Assembly: GCA_902536385.1 (NCBI GenBank)
Contig: CACAWY010000003.1
Span: 62,001 to 126,000 of the forward strand
Direction: 5' to 3'
DNA length: 64,000 nt
Origin: an uncultured Pelagibacteraceae bacterium
GTDB taxonomy: Bacteria; Pseudomonadota; Alphaproteobacteria; Pelagibacterales; Pelagibacteraceae
This document shows positions 22,822 through 32,560 of this stretch, piece by piece. Positions within the stretch are counted from its first letter, which is position 1; each line of letters begins with the position of its first letter. The notes beneath the pieces are model-generated. The model was given only the letters and a program-made list of their open reading frames with translations, did not search any database and had not been told where the DNA came from. The position numbers and the translations under genes are program-made.

Positions 22822-23937
22822 ATGCCTAAAACCAAATTTTTTTTTGAGTTAATAACTCAAAGAGGAAAAGCTAGAGTCGGTAAGATAATTACTTCAAAAG
22901 GTGAAATAGATACTCCTACATTTATGCCAGTAGGGACTCAAGGAACTGTCAAAGGAATTTTCTTAGAGGATATTATTAAGACTAAAACACAAATAATTTT
23001 AGGCAATACTTATCATTTATTACTCAGACCGGGGTTAGAAATTTTAAAAAAATTTAATGGTCTACATAATTTTATGAATTGGAACCATCCAATTCTAACA
23101 GACTCGGGTGGTTATCAAATTATGTCATTATCAAAATTCAATAAAATTGATAAAAAATTGGGTGCAATTTTTAAATCTCATTTAGATGGTAAAAAAATTA
23201 TTTTAAGTCCAGAAAAAAGTATACAAGTCCAAAAAATAATCGGATCTGATATTTTGATGGTCCTTGACGAATGTCCAAAGTTAACTAGTGATAAAAAAGT
23301 TTTGCATAACGCAATTCAAGTATCAACAGAATGGGCTAAGCGAAGCAAAATTGAATTTGGAAATGATAAATACAAAGCATTGTTTGGAATAGCGCAAGGA
23401 GGGTTAAGTAAGGATCTGAGAATCGAAAGCATAGAAAAATTAGTGGAAATAGGCTTTGATGGTTACGCGATGGGTGGTCTTGCAGTAGGTGAAAAACAGT
23501 CAGAAATGTTTAAAATTTTGAAAGAGACAGTAAATTTTTTACCCAGAAATAAGCCAAGATATTTAATGGGAGTGGGCACTCCATCAGATATATTAGGAGC
23601 AGTAAATGAGGGTATTGATATGTTTGATTGTGTAATGCCAACAAGATCAGGAAGAACAGGCTTAGCTTTTACATGGGAAGGTAAATTAAATCTGAAAAAT
23701 TCAAAATTTAAAAAAGACAAATCACCTTTAGACGACAACTGCGACATAAGAGATCTAAAAAAATATTCCAAAAGCTATCTTCATCATTTAATCAAATGTG
23801 ATGAAATACTTGCATCAATGCTTATTTCTCTGAATAATGTTTATTTTTATCAACAATTTATGCGAGAAATTAGAAAGAATATTAAAAAAGGGACTTTTGA
23901 GAAATTTTATAAAAAATATATAAATTTTTTTGATTAA
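22822..23937 (+). CDS. tgt: Queuine tRNA-ribosyltransferase
   Basis: TPTFMPVGTQGTVKGI, ILGNTYHL, DSGGYQIMSLS, VMPTRSGRTGLAFT. Confidence 0.95.
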   Translation: MPKTKFFFELITQRGKARVGKIITSKGEIDTPTFMPVGTQGTVKGIFLEDIIKTKTQIILGNTYHLLLRPGLEILKKFNGLHNFMNWNHPILTDSGGYQIMSLSKFNKIDKKLGAIFKSHLDGKKIILSPEKSIQVQKIIGSDILMVLDECPKLTSDKKVLHNAIQVSTEWAKRSKIEFGNDKYKALFGIAQGGLSKDLRIESIEKLVEIGFDGYAMGGLAVGEKQSEMFKILKETVNFLPRNKPRYLMGVGTPSDILGAVNEGIDMFDCVMPTRSGRTGLAFTWEGKLNLKNSKFKKDKSPLDDNCDIRDLKKYSKSYLHHLIKCDEILASMLISLNNVYFYQQFMREIRKNIKKGTFEKFYKKYINFFD

Positions 23938-23981
23938 TTATTTGAATTTTTAACAATATGTATATAAAAGATCCATTCTAA

Positions 23982-24057
23982 GGGCCCTTAGCTCAGTTGG
24001 TAGAGCACCTCCCTTTTAAGGAGGGTGTCGATGGTTCGAGTCCATCAGGGCTCACCA
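23982..24057 (+). tRNA. tRNA-Lys (anticodon TTT), CCA encoded
   Basis: GGGCCCTTAGCTCAGTTGGTAGAGC...CCTCC-CTTTTAA-GGAGG...GGTTCGAGTCC...AGGGCTCACCA; cloverleaf folds by eye. Confidence 0.96.
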
Positions 24058-24063
24058 TAAAAT

Positions 24064-24897
24064 TTAAATTTTAATTGGTGGGTATTTAATAATTACTTCG
24101 TCGATCCAATTACTTAAACTTTCAATTCTTTTTTTACTACTAGGATGAGTACTTAAAAAAACAGGTGGTTCTTTACCTTTATTTTTTTCAGACATTCTTT
24201 TCCACAAATTTACTGACTCTCTAATATCGTATCCAGATAACGAAGAAAAAATTAATCCTAAATAATCTGCTTCGCTTTCTTGTTTTCTTCCGAAAGGGTT
24301 CATTATACCCAACTGAAAAATATCTAATCCAGTGTTTTGACCAACTGTATTTCTTGTTCTATTGATAGCACCACCCAAAAAAATATCAGCAACTGTTGTG
24401 CCAAGGTTTATTGTCATGGCGTGACTCATTCTTTCAACAGAGTGTCTAGCAACTGCATGAGCAATTTCATGCCCCATAACAATTGAAAGCGCATCAGTAT
24501 TTTGAGTTACTTTTAATAGTCCAGTATAAACAGCAATTTTACCTCCAGGCATACACCAAGCATTTACGATCTTATCATTATCTACTAATATATAATCCCA
24601 CCCAAAATTTTTAGTTGGATCATTTTTACCTTGATTAATAAAAAAAGCGCTAACAGACTTTTCCATTCGTTTTCCAATTTTTCTTATTTCTTCTAGTTTT
24701 GAACCATTTGTTACTAATTTGGATTTATTTCTAAAATTCTCATACGCTGCTGCTGCTTGTTGATTGATTCTTGACTCAGGGATTATACTTAATTGTTTTC
24801 TCTCTGTAATCGGAACTGTTGAACAAGATGGTAAAAATAGTGAGCAACACCCACAACCAAATAAGCCAAGAAATTTTCTCCGGTTTGTGTTATACAT
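24064..24897 (-). CDS. M48-family metallopeptidase, putative lipoprotein
   Basis: FGCGCCSLFLPSCST lipobox-like leader, zinc motif MGHEIAHAVARHSVERM, ESEADYLGL. Confidence 0.9.
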   Translation of the reverse strand: MYNTNRRKFLGLFGCGCCSLFLPSCSTVPITERKQLSIIPESRINQQAAAAYENFRNKSKLVTNGSKLEEIRKIGKRMEKSVSAFFINQGKNDPTKNFGWDYILVDNDKIVNAWCMPGGKIAVYTGLLKVTQNTDALSIVMGHEIAHAVARHSVERMSHAMTINLGTTVADIFLGGAINRTRNTVGQNTGLDIFQLGIMNPFGRKQESEADYLGLIFSSLSGYDIRESVNLWKRMSEKNKGKEPPVFLSTHPSSKKRIESLSNWIDEVIIKYPPIKI

Positions 24898-24986
24898 ATA
24901 GACTCATGATTTTAAATAATAAATTATTAATTGCAATTTTTATATTAATCATATTATTTATAGTTTATTCAAGCTATTCTTGATTT

Positions 24987-25601
24987 ATGGAAAGTAAAAA
25001 TATTAAAAAATCAATATTTGCAAAAATTAGGAATAATTTTATAGCTGGAGTTGTGGTTCTTATCCCTATCGGTATAACTTTATATCTAACTCTTTTTTTT
25101 GTAAGAATATCTGGGAATATAATACCAAAAGAAATCAATCCTAATAATTATCTTCCATTCAATATCCCTGGCCTTGAAATTTTAGTGGCACTAATATTTA
25201 TTACGCTGACAGGATGGTTATCTCTTTCTTTTCTGGGTAAAAAATTTTTTGAAATATTTAATAATATTCTAAAAAAAATACCTATTTTGAGAACAATATA
25301 TTCTGCAATAGGCCAAATGACAGAAAGTTTTACAAAAACTGATAATAAGCAAAAAAGTGTCGTTTTATTAGAATACCCAAGAAAAGGTATCTGGGCGGTA
25401 GGCTTTGCGACTAAAGAAAATCAAGGTATTATTAAAGATAAAGTTCAACAAGAATTAGTAAACGTATTCGTTCCAACAACACCTAATCCTACTAGTGGTT
25501 TTTTGCTTATGGTACCTAAAAAAGATGTAATTTATTTAGATATATCATTCGAACAAGCTTCTAAATTTATAGTATCTGCGGGCACTACAAATATAAATTA
25601 A
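24987..25601 (+). CDS. DUF502-family membrane protein
   Basis: FIAGVVVLIPIGITLYLTLFF, IPILRTIYSAIGQMTESF, VFVPTTPNPTSGFLLMVP. Confidence 0.88.
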   Translation: MESKNIKKSIFAKIRNNFIAGVVVLIPIGITLYLTLFFVRISGNIIPKEINPNNYLPFNIPGLEILVALIFITLTGWLSLSFLGKKFFEIFNNILKKIPILRTIYSAIGQMTESFTKTDNKQKSVVLLEYPRKGIWAVGFATKENQGIIKDKVQQELVNVFVPTTPNPTSGFLLMVPKKDVIYLDISFEQASKFIVSAGTTNIN

Positions 25602-27652
25602 TCCTCATTTGAATTTATTATTTCTGCTTTATCAAATAATTTTAAAAGAAAATGATATTTCTTATGATTAATTTCTTTATTAATATTAAATATTAAATTT
25701 TCTGCCATTTTAAATAAATCATCGTGTACAAAGGGGTCAGCAAATCTAAAATTTTTTTCTCCACTTTGTTGGTATCCGGTTAAATCTCCAAAACCTCTTA
25801 ATTTAAGATCCTCTTCAGCAATGAAAAAGCCATCTTCGGATTCTTTTAAAATCTTTATTCTTTTAATAGCATTTTTACTTAGTCCATCTTTAAATAATAA
25901 GATGCAAATTCCTTGTTTATCACTTCTCCCAACTCTACCTCTCAGCTGATGTAATTGTGACAAACCGAATTTATTTGCATTTTCAATTATTATTAAATTT
26001 GCATTGGGAAAATCTATCCCAACTTCAATAACCGTTGTTGAAACTAATATACTTATTTTTTTGTTTAAAAAATTCTTAAGGACTTCATCTTTTACTTCTT
26101 TCTCAAGAGATCCATGAATTAAACCAACTTTACCAGGAAACTTTTTATTTATTATTTCAAATTTTTCATTTGCAGATGAATAATCCAAAAATTTAGACCC
26201 CTGAATTAATGGACAAACCCAAAATATTTGATTTTTTTTTTCGATTTGTTCCTTTAAAAATGTCCATAATTCATTTATTTTTTTTTCTGGCTTGCTTAAA
26301 GTTATAATCTTTTTTCTTACTGAGGGTTTCTCAGTAATTTTTGATATATCCATATCACCATAAAGAGACATCATCATTGTTCTTGGTATTGGAGTTGCAG
26401 ACATTAGCAAAACATCACAATTTTTTCCGCCTTTTTTTGCTAAATCAGATCTTTGTTTTACACCAAATTTATGTTGTTCATCTATAACTACAAATCCAAG
26501 ATTTTGAAAATCAATTTTTTTTTGAAATAAAGCATGGGTTCCTATTAAAAAATCAATTTTCCCATTGTATATTTTTTTTAAAATTTCTTTTCTTTTTTTC
26601 GAATCTGTTTTTCCTGATAAAAATTCAATGTTTATATTATAATTTTCAAAGATTTTTTTAGCTAACTTAAAATGTTGTTGGGATAGTATTTCTGTTGGAG
26701 TCATCAATGCGCATTGATATCCATCACTAATTACGTTTGCAATAGTCAAAAGCGATATTATAGTTTTACCTGAACCGACATCACCTTGGAGTATTCTAAA
26801 CATCCTTTCATCACTTTTTAAATCTGAGTTAATTTCTTTTAAGACTTTTTCTTGACTATCTGTGAGACTGAAAGGTAAATGACTTATTATTTTTTTTTGA
26901 AAATTTTTATTTATTTGTTTAGAAATTTTTTTTCTTTTTAATCTTTTTCTATTTTCCGACAAAGTGATAAAATTTGCACAAATCTCATCAAAGACCAGCC
27001 TTCTATAACTTATTGATTTTTTATTTTTACTATCATCTGAGTTATGTAATCTTTTAATTGCCTCATTCCAATTCATCAATTTATTTTTTCTTTTAAAGTC
27101 TTCATCTAACCAATCTTCTATTTTTGGTAAATTTTCAATAATTTGTTCACTTATAAATCTATATTTTTTTTCATTAATACCTTTTGTTAATTTATATTTT
27201 GGAATATTTTTTACAACGTATCCCCGATTTTCAATAGGAGTAACGTAATCAGGATTTGTTATTTTCAATTTGTTTTTAAAATAACCTACTTTCCCACTAA
27301 TGATTACTATTTGGTTAAGAGGATAAATCTTTCGTAAATATCCTTCAAAACTATTAAAATAGCTGATATCAATTTTACCAGTTTCATCTTCACATTGAAT
27401 TGTATTAGGAAGATTTTTAATTCTTGGAAAGTTAAGTTTTTTGACTACTACTTTGATTGTTTGAATCTTTCCTGCTTCTAATTCATTGATGTTTGAAATT
27501 TGTGACCTATCTGTTTCAGAATAAGGTAAATTTAATATAATGTCTTTAATTTTTTCAATTTTTCTTACCTTTAAGTATTTTGATAATGTTGGACCAACGC
27601 CTTTTAGTTTCTTTACATTTTCAAATATAAAATATTTTTTAACTAGAGTCAT
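25598..27652 (-). CDS. recG: ATP-dependent DNA helicase RecG
   Basis: LKGVGPTLSKYL, LQGDVGSGKTIISLL, VIDEQHKFGVKQR, LRGRVGRSDKQGICIL. Confidence 0.96.
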   Translation of the reverse strand: MTLVKKYFIFENVKKLKGVGPTLSKYLKVRKIEKIKDIILNLPYSETDRSQISNINELEAGKIQTIKVVVKKLNFPRIKNLPNTIQCEDETGKIDISYFNSFEGYLRKIYPLNQIVIISGKVGYFKNKLKITNPDYVTPIENRGYVVKNIPKYKLTKGINEKKYRFISEQIIENLPKIEDWLDEDFKRKNKLMNWNEAIKRLHNSDDSKNKKSISYRRLVFDEICANFITLSENRKRLKRKKISKQINKNFQKKIISHLPFSLTDSQEKVLKEINSDLKSDERMFRILQGDVGSGKTIISLLTIANVISDGYQCALMTPTEILSQQHFKLAKKIFENYNINIEFLSGKTDSKKRKEILKKIYNGKIDFLIGTHALFQKKIDFQNLGFVVIDEQHKFGVKQRSDLAKKGGKNCDVLLMSATPIPRTMMMSLYGDMDISKITEKPSVRKKIITLSKPEKKINELWTFLKEQIEKKNQIFWVCPLIQGSKFLDYSSANEKFEIINKKFPGKVGLIHGSLEKEVKDEVLKNFLNKKISILVSTTVIEVGIDFPNANLIIIENANKFGLSQLHQLRGRVGRSDKQGICILLFKDGLSKNAIKRIKILKESEDGFFIAEEDLKLRGFGDLTGYQQSGEKNFRFADPFVHDDLFKMAENLIFNINKEINHKKYHFLLKLFDKAEIINSNED

Positions 27653-27675
27653 TTTAATGTATATATAATATTTTT

Positions 27676-27933
27676 ATGGTTGAAAAATTAGAATTATTTA
27701 AAAAAAAACTTTTATACAGATCTTTATATAGAGGCACTAAAGAAATGGATATTTTATTAAGTTCTTTTGTAAAATCACATATTGATGACTTTAATGAGCT
27801 TCAATTACAGGCACTTAGTGATTTTTTAGATTTTGAAGATGATATAATCTTAAATTTTTATAATCATAATGTTGTAAAAAAAAATATTGATCAAAACGAA
27901 ATTTCTAAAATTTTTAAAAAATTTAAAATCTAA
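27676..27933 (+). CDS. sdhE: FAD assembly factor SdhE family
   Basis: KLLYRSLYRGTKEMDILLSSF, FLDFEDDIILNF; classical SdhE RGxxEMD motif next to recG. Confidence 0.88.
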   Translation: MVEKLELFKKKLLYRSLYRGTKEMDILLSSFVKSHIDDFNELQLQALSDFLDFEDDIILNFYNHNVVKKNIDQNEISKIFKKFKI

Positions 27934-28023
27934 TGGCGGAGAGGGTGGGATTCGAACCCACGAACGAGTTGCCCCGTTGCTGGTTTTCAAGACCAGTGCT
28001 TTCAACCGCTCAGCCACCTCTCC
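27934..28023 (-). tRNA. tRNA-Ser (anticodon TGA), CCA encoded
   Basis: Reverse complement GGAGAGGTGGCTGAGCGGTTGAAAGCACTGGTCTTGAAAACCAG...(variable arm)...GGGTTCGAATCCCACCCTCTCCGCCA. Confidence 0.96.
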
Positions 28024-28115
28024 TGTGAAAATCGCTTCTATTTATTACTATCAAAGTAACGAAATAACAATAAATAAGTATACAGATTTCTTATGCTAGT
28101 TAATAAATATTAAAT

Positions 28116-29129
28116 ATGATAATTAAAAAAATGATTAAAAAAATTAGTTTTATTACAATAATATTTATTCTTTCTATCATAAAAGTATTTGGTTCAGAGA
28201 AAAATTTTGATAGTTGGGTAAATGATTTTAAAATTCAAGCTATTGACTCAGGAATTTCAAAAAATGTTGTAGAGGATATAATGTCAAAAGTGAGGTTTTT
28301 ACCAAAAGTTATAGAATATGATAGATATCAACCAGAATTCTATGAAGATACTTTTACATATATAAAAAAAAGATCCTCTAAAAAAAAAGTAAAAGAAGGA
28401 TTAAGATTATATAAAAAAGAAAAAATTATAATTGATAAAGTTGAAAATGAATTTCAAATTGAAAAAGAACTATTGCTTGCACTCATGGGGATTGAAACTA
28501 ATTTTGGTAAATATTTAGGAAAAATGGATATCGTATCCTCATTAGCAACGTTGAGTTATGATAAACGAAGAAGTGAATTTTTTACAAAAGAATTAATAAT
28601 TTTACTTAAACTCGTAGACAATAAAATTATAGATAAAAGTATTTTATTTGGTTCATGGGCAGGTGCTTTTGGTAATTTTCAATTTATGCCTCGTACAATA
28701 AGAAATTATGCGATTGATTTTAATAATAATAAAACAATAGAATTAAAAAAAACAGAAGACTCATTTGCTTCAGCAGCAAACTATTTAAAAAAGATAGGTT
28801 GGAAAAAAAATCAGCCATGTTTTTATAAGATTGATTTGAGAAATAATATTCCAAAAAAATATTTAAATTCTTCAGCTAGAAATATTAAAAATAAAAAAAA
28901 GGCATTTTTTTTTGAAAAGTATATTCTTAATTTTAAAAATTTAGAAATTGATAAAAACTCAAATGTAGCAATAATAATACCAGATAAAGATATAATACCA
29001 GGAGCGGAAACATTAGCTCCAGCATTTATAGTATTTGAAAATTATGAAAAAATCCTTAAATGGAACAGATCTTTAAGATTTGCACTGGCAGTTTGTACTT
29101 TAAAAAATCAATTTAAAAATGAAATTTAA
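28116..29129 (+). CDS. mltB: Lytic murein transglycosylase (MltB type)
   Basis: LLALMGIETNFGKYLGKMDIVSSLATLSYD, GSWAGAFGNFQFMPRTIRNYAID. Confidence 0.92.
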   Translation: MIIKKMIKKISFITIIFILSIIKVFGSEKNFDSWVNDFKIQAIDSGISKNVVEDIMSKVRFLPKVIEYDRYQPEFYEDTFTYIKKRSSKKKVKEGLRLYKKEKIIIDKVENEFQIEKELLLALMGIETNFGKYLGKMDIVSSLATLSYDKRRSEFFTKELIILLKLVDNKIIDKSILFGSWAGAFGNFQFMPRTIRNYAIDFNNNKTIELKKTEDSFASAANYLKKIGWKKNQPCFYKIDLRNNIPKKYLNSSARNIKNKKKAFFFEKYILNFKNLEIDKNSNVAIIIPDKDIIPGAETLAPAFIVFENYEKILKWNRSLRFALAVCTLKNQFKNEI

Positions 29130-29856
29130 TTTATTAATTTTAATTCTATTGTTAAGTTCTTGTACAACCAATTATACTAAAATTGATAATCGTAAGCCTT
29201 ATTATGCCAAGGGTTTCGCTTATATTTACAGTATTAAAGATTACGAAAATAAATTGATTAAAGTAAAATTGGATAATAATTTGCTTCAAATCTCACATTC
29301 AAATCTTAAATTAGGGGCAATGGTAAAATTAATAAATCCAAAAACAAAGGAACAATTAACAATTAAAAATACTAAAAAAATTAACTATCCAGATTTTTAT
29401 AAAATTCTTATAACTAAGAAAGTCGCTGATGAATTAAATATTGATGATCAATTACCCTTAGTTGAAGTTTTAGAAATAAGAAAAAATAAATCATTCATTG
29501 CTGAAAAAGCAAAGATTTATCAAGAAGAAAAAAAACTTCCTGAGAAAGCTCCAGTTGCGTCCGTACAAATTGATAACATCTCAAAAAAAAAAGATAAAAC
29601 TAAGAAAATAAAAGATAAAGAAATTTTTATTCTTGTAGGTACTTTTTATTTAATTGAATCAGCTGAATTTTTAAAGCAAAGAATCGCAAAAGAAATAGCG
29701 AACTATGATAGAAACAAAATAAAAATTAAAAGAAAAAATTCAAAGGAAATTGAAGTAATATCAGGACCTTATAAGTCTGTTAATTTACTTAAAAATGACT
29801 ACATTAAACTTAAAAATATAGGTTTTGAAGAAATGGATATTTTTATAAATGACTAA
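29119..29856 (+). CDS. SPOR-domain lipoprotein (RlpA-like position and architecture)
   Basis: Lipobox LLLSSC; C-terminal FILVGTFYLIESAEFLKQRIAKE...SGPYKSVNLLKNDY resembles SPOR. Confidence 0.72.
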   Translation: MKFNLLILILLLSSCTTNYTKIDNRKPYYAKGFAYIYSIKDYENKLIKVKLDNNLLQISHSNLKLGAMVKLINPKTKEQLTIKNTKKINYPDFYKILITKKVADELNIDDQLPLVEVLEIRKNKSFIAEKAKIYQEEKKLPEKAPVASVQIDNISKKKDKTKKIKDKEIFILVGTFYLIESAEFLKQRIAKEIANYDRNKIKIKRKNSKEIEVISGPYKSVNLLKNDYIKLKNIGFEEMDIFIND

Positions 29857-30997
29857 AAAAATTTTTATATTGCTTACATTTTTATCTTTGAATTTTAATC
29901 TTCTAGCTAATCCGAATATTCAAGCGCGGACTGGTATTTTAGTTGATTTTCATTCTGATGAAATTCTATTTGAACTAGATGCCGACTCCGTAATATATCC
30001 TGCGTCTATGACTAAAATTATGACTGCAATTATAGCATTTGACCTTTTACAAAAAAATAAACTCTCGTTAGATGATAAATTTGTAATATCTGAAAATGCT
30101 TGGAGACTATCTCAAGCTGGTTATTCATCAATGTTTATAATGATAAATGATCAAGTTTCAGTAGAAAATTTACTAAAGGGAATTATTGTTGCTTCAGGTA
30201 ACGATGCCTGCATTGCTTTAGCAGAGGGAATTGCAGGATCAGAGGAAAATTTTGCTCAAATGATGAACGAAAAAGCAATAGAAATCGGGATGACATCTTC
30301 AAACTTTACAAACTCTTCTGGAATAAATGATCCTGATAATGTTTCAACTGTTCGAGATATAGCTTTAATGTCAAAATATTTAATTCAGAATTATCCAAAT
30401 TATTATGAACTATTCAAGGAAACAACTTTTACCTGGGATAGGACAGGCGGCGATCCAATAAAGCAGGGAAATAGAAACCCACTCCTTTATAAAAATGTTG
30501 GGGTAGATGGAATTAAAACTGGTTATTTAGCAGTTGAAAAATATTCTCTTGCTAGCACAATGAAAAAAAATGACAGACGGGTAATAGCAGTTGCGTCAGG
30601 CTTTCAAAATAAAAATCAAAGAAGCAAAGAGTCGCTCAAATTATTAAACTGGGGTTTTAGAAATACTAATACTTTTGAAATATCAAAAAAAGATGTAACA
30701 TTTTTTGAATTAGAAACTTGGCTTGGAAAAGATGAAAAAATTAAAGCTATATCAAATGATGATTTTTATTTAACTATAAATAAAAAAGATATAAGACATT
30801 TAAATATATTTCTACAGTATGATGGTCCTATTAAAGCACCTATCTCTAAAGGCGAAAAAATAGCAGATTTAGTTATAAAAAAAAAAGATCAAATTATCAA
30901 AACTTTACCGCTCTTTGCTTCAACAGATTTAAAAAAAGTAAATTTCTTTAAAAGTCTTGTAACCTCAATAAATTATTTAATTTGGGGTGATGTATAA
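29849..30997 (+). CDS. D-alanyl-D-alanine carboxypeptidase (serine, PBP5/6 family)
   Basis: Signal peptide, YPASMTKIMTAIIA (SxxK), SGNDACIALAE (SxN), DGIKTGY (KTG). Confidence 0.94.
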   Translation: MTKKIFILLTFLSLNFNLLANPNIQARTGILVDFHSDEILFELDADSVIYPASMTKIMTAIIAFDLLQKNKLSLDDKFVISENAWRLSQAGYSSMFIMINDQVSVENLLKGIIVASGNDACIALAEGIAGSEENFAQMMNEKAIEIGMTSSNFTNSSGINDPDNVSTVRDIALMSKYLIQNYPNYYELFKETTFTWDRTGGDPIKQGNRNPLLYKNVGVDGIKTGYLAVEKYSLASTMKKNDRRVIAVASGFQNKNQRSKESLKLLNWGFRNTNTFEISKKDVTFFELETWLGKDEKIKAISNDDFYLTINKKDIRHLNIFLQYDGPIKAPISKGEKIADLVIKKKDQIIKTLPLFASTDLKKVNFFKSLVTSINYLIWGDV

Positions 30998-31637
30998 AAA
31001 AAAACCTTATTTTATTGTTTTTGAGGGTGTTGAAGGTTGCGGAAAATCTTACCAGAGTAAAAAACTTTTTTTTAAGTTAAAACGAGCAAATATTAGTGCA
31101 TTACTAACAAGAGAACCAGGGGGCACAAAAAGTGCTGAATTAATTAGAAATTTAATTCTAAAGGATTATTTTAATAAATCTAAAAAAGAAAAATTCGACA
31201 AATATACAGATACTTTGTTGTATTTAGCAGCAAGAAACGAACATGTTAAAAATAAAATATTTCCAGCTTTGAAAAAAAAACAAATAGTAATTTGTGATAG
31301 ATTTATAGACTCTACTATTACTTATCAAGCAATTGGAAAAAAAGTAAATTTAAATTTTATAAACTCTATACATAAATATATATTAAAAGGACTTAAACCA
31401 GATTTAACTTTTGTTTTGAAAGTATCTGCAAAATCATCTAAAAAGAGATTATTAAAAAGAAAATCAAAAAACAGATATGATAATTTTCCACAATCTTTTT
31501 ATAACAAAGTTCAAAGATCGTTTCTTAATTTAGCAAAAAATAAAAAAAACTATTATATTTTAGAATCATCAAAAAATGATAGATTTTTAGAGGAAAAAAT
31601 TTTTAAAATTACGTCAAAACACTTAAATTTAAAATGA
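30987..31637 (+). CDS. tmk: Thymidylate kinase
   Basis: FEGVEGCGKSYQSKKL, LTREPGGTKSAELIRNL, CDRFIDSTITYQ. Confidence 0.95.
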   Translation: MMYKKKPYFIVFEGVEGCGKSYQSKKLFFKLKRANISALLTREPGGTKSAELIRNLILKDYFNKSKKEKFDKYTDTLLYLAARNEHVKNKIFPALKKKQIVICDRFIDSTITYQAIGKKVNLNFINSIHKYILKGLKPDLTFVLKVSAKSSKKRLLKRKSKNRYDNFPQSFYNKVQRSFLNLAKNKKNYYILESSKNDRFLEEKIFKITSKHLNLK

Positions 31638-32560
31638 AATTATCAGAATATTTTGATCCTAGGAAAAGCATCAAATTAATTGGACATTATAATGAATTTA
31701 ACTTGTTAAAGAACTTAATTGATAATGATAAAATTCCTAGAGTTATTATGTTAACCGGTGATAAAGGAATAGGCAAAGCAACTTTTATAACTCATATTCT
31801 ACACTATTACTTTGATAAAAATAATTACGACTTACCAAATAATATGATAGTAAAAAAAGATAATTTTAAAAACTTATTTTTAAATAATTTATATCCTAAT
31901 ATTAATTACTTGAATAATGATACTTCTGTAAATATCGGTATAGATAATGTACGAGATCTAAAAAAAAGACTTACAAAGACTTTAATGAATAATAAAAAAA
32001 GATTTATAATTTTGGATAGCATTGAAACTTTAAATATTAATACTTTAAATGGTTTGTTAAAAACTATCGAGGAACCAAGCGAAAAAAATTTTTTTATATT
32101 AATAAACAATAAATCTAAACCAGTTTTAGAAACCATAAAATCAAGGTCTTTAGAAATACATATGAACTTAAATAAAGATGAAAGAATAAAAACTATTAAT
32201 TATTTATTGGAATTATTTGATCAAGATTTAAATTTTAAAAAAGATCTTCTGAAAGTTTCTCCAGGAAATTTTATAAAATTCAACTATATTTTTAAAGAGA
32301 AAAAATTAGTGTTAGAAGAAAAACTTTTAAAAAATATTGACTTAATTTTAAATCTTTATAGAAAAGAAAAAGAAACATTTTACAGAGACTTTCTTTTATT
32401 TTTTATAGATTATTTTTTACAAATAAACTTTATTTCTAAAACTATTAATAAAGATGAACTTATTAAAAATAGAACTTTTTATATCAAAAAAATAAATGAA
32501 TTTTTTTTATATAATTTAAATCAAAATACTTTATTGAACTCATTAGAGAGAAGTTTTTAA
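31634..32560 (+). CDS. holB: DNA polymerase III subunit delta-prime
   Basis: LTGDKGIGKATFITHI, ILDSIETLNINTLNGLLKTIEEPSEKNFFILI; between tmk and metG as in many alphaproteobacteria. Confidence 0.88.
   Translation: MKLSEYFDPRKSIKLIGHYNEFNLLKNLIDNDKIPRVIMLTGDKGIGKATFITHILHYYFDKNNYDLPNNMIVKKDNFKNLFLNNLYPNINYLNNDTSVNIGIDNVRDLKKRLTKTLMNNKKRFIILDSIETLNINTLNGLLKTIEEPSEKNFFILINNKSKPVLETIKSRSLEIHMNLNKDERIKTINYLLELFDQDLNFKKDLLKVSPGNFIKFNYIFKEKKLVLEEKLLKNIDLILNLYRKEKETFYRDFLLFFIDYFLQINFISKTINKDELIKNRTFYIKKINEFFLYNLNQNTLLNSLERSF

Noticed and set aside
27887-28099. 70-aa ORF containing GGEGGIRTHERVAPLLVFKTSAFNRSATSPVK
   Set aside because: It is antisense translation of tRNA-Ser, a well-known spurious protein type; not a gene.
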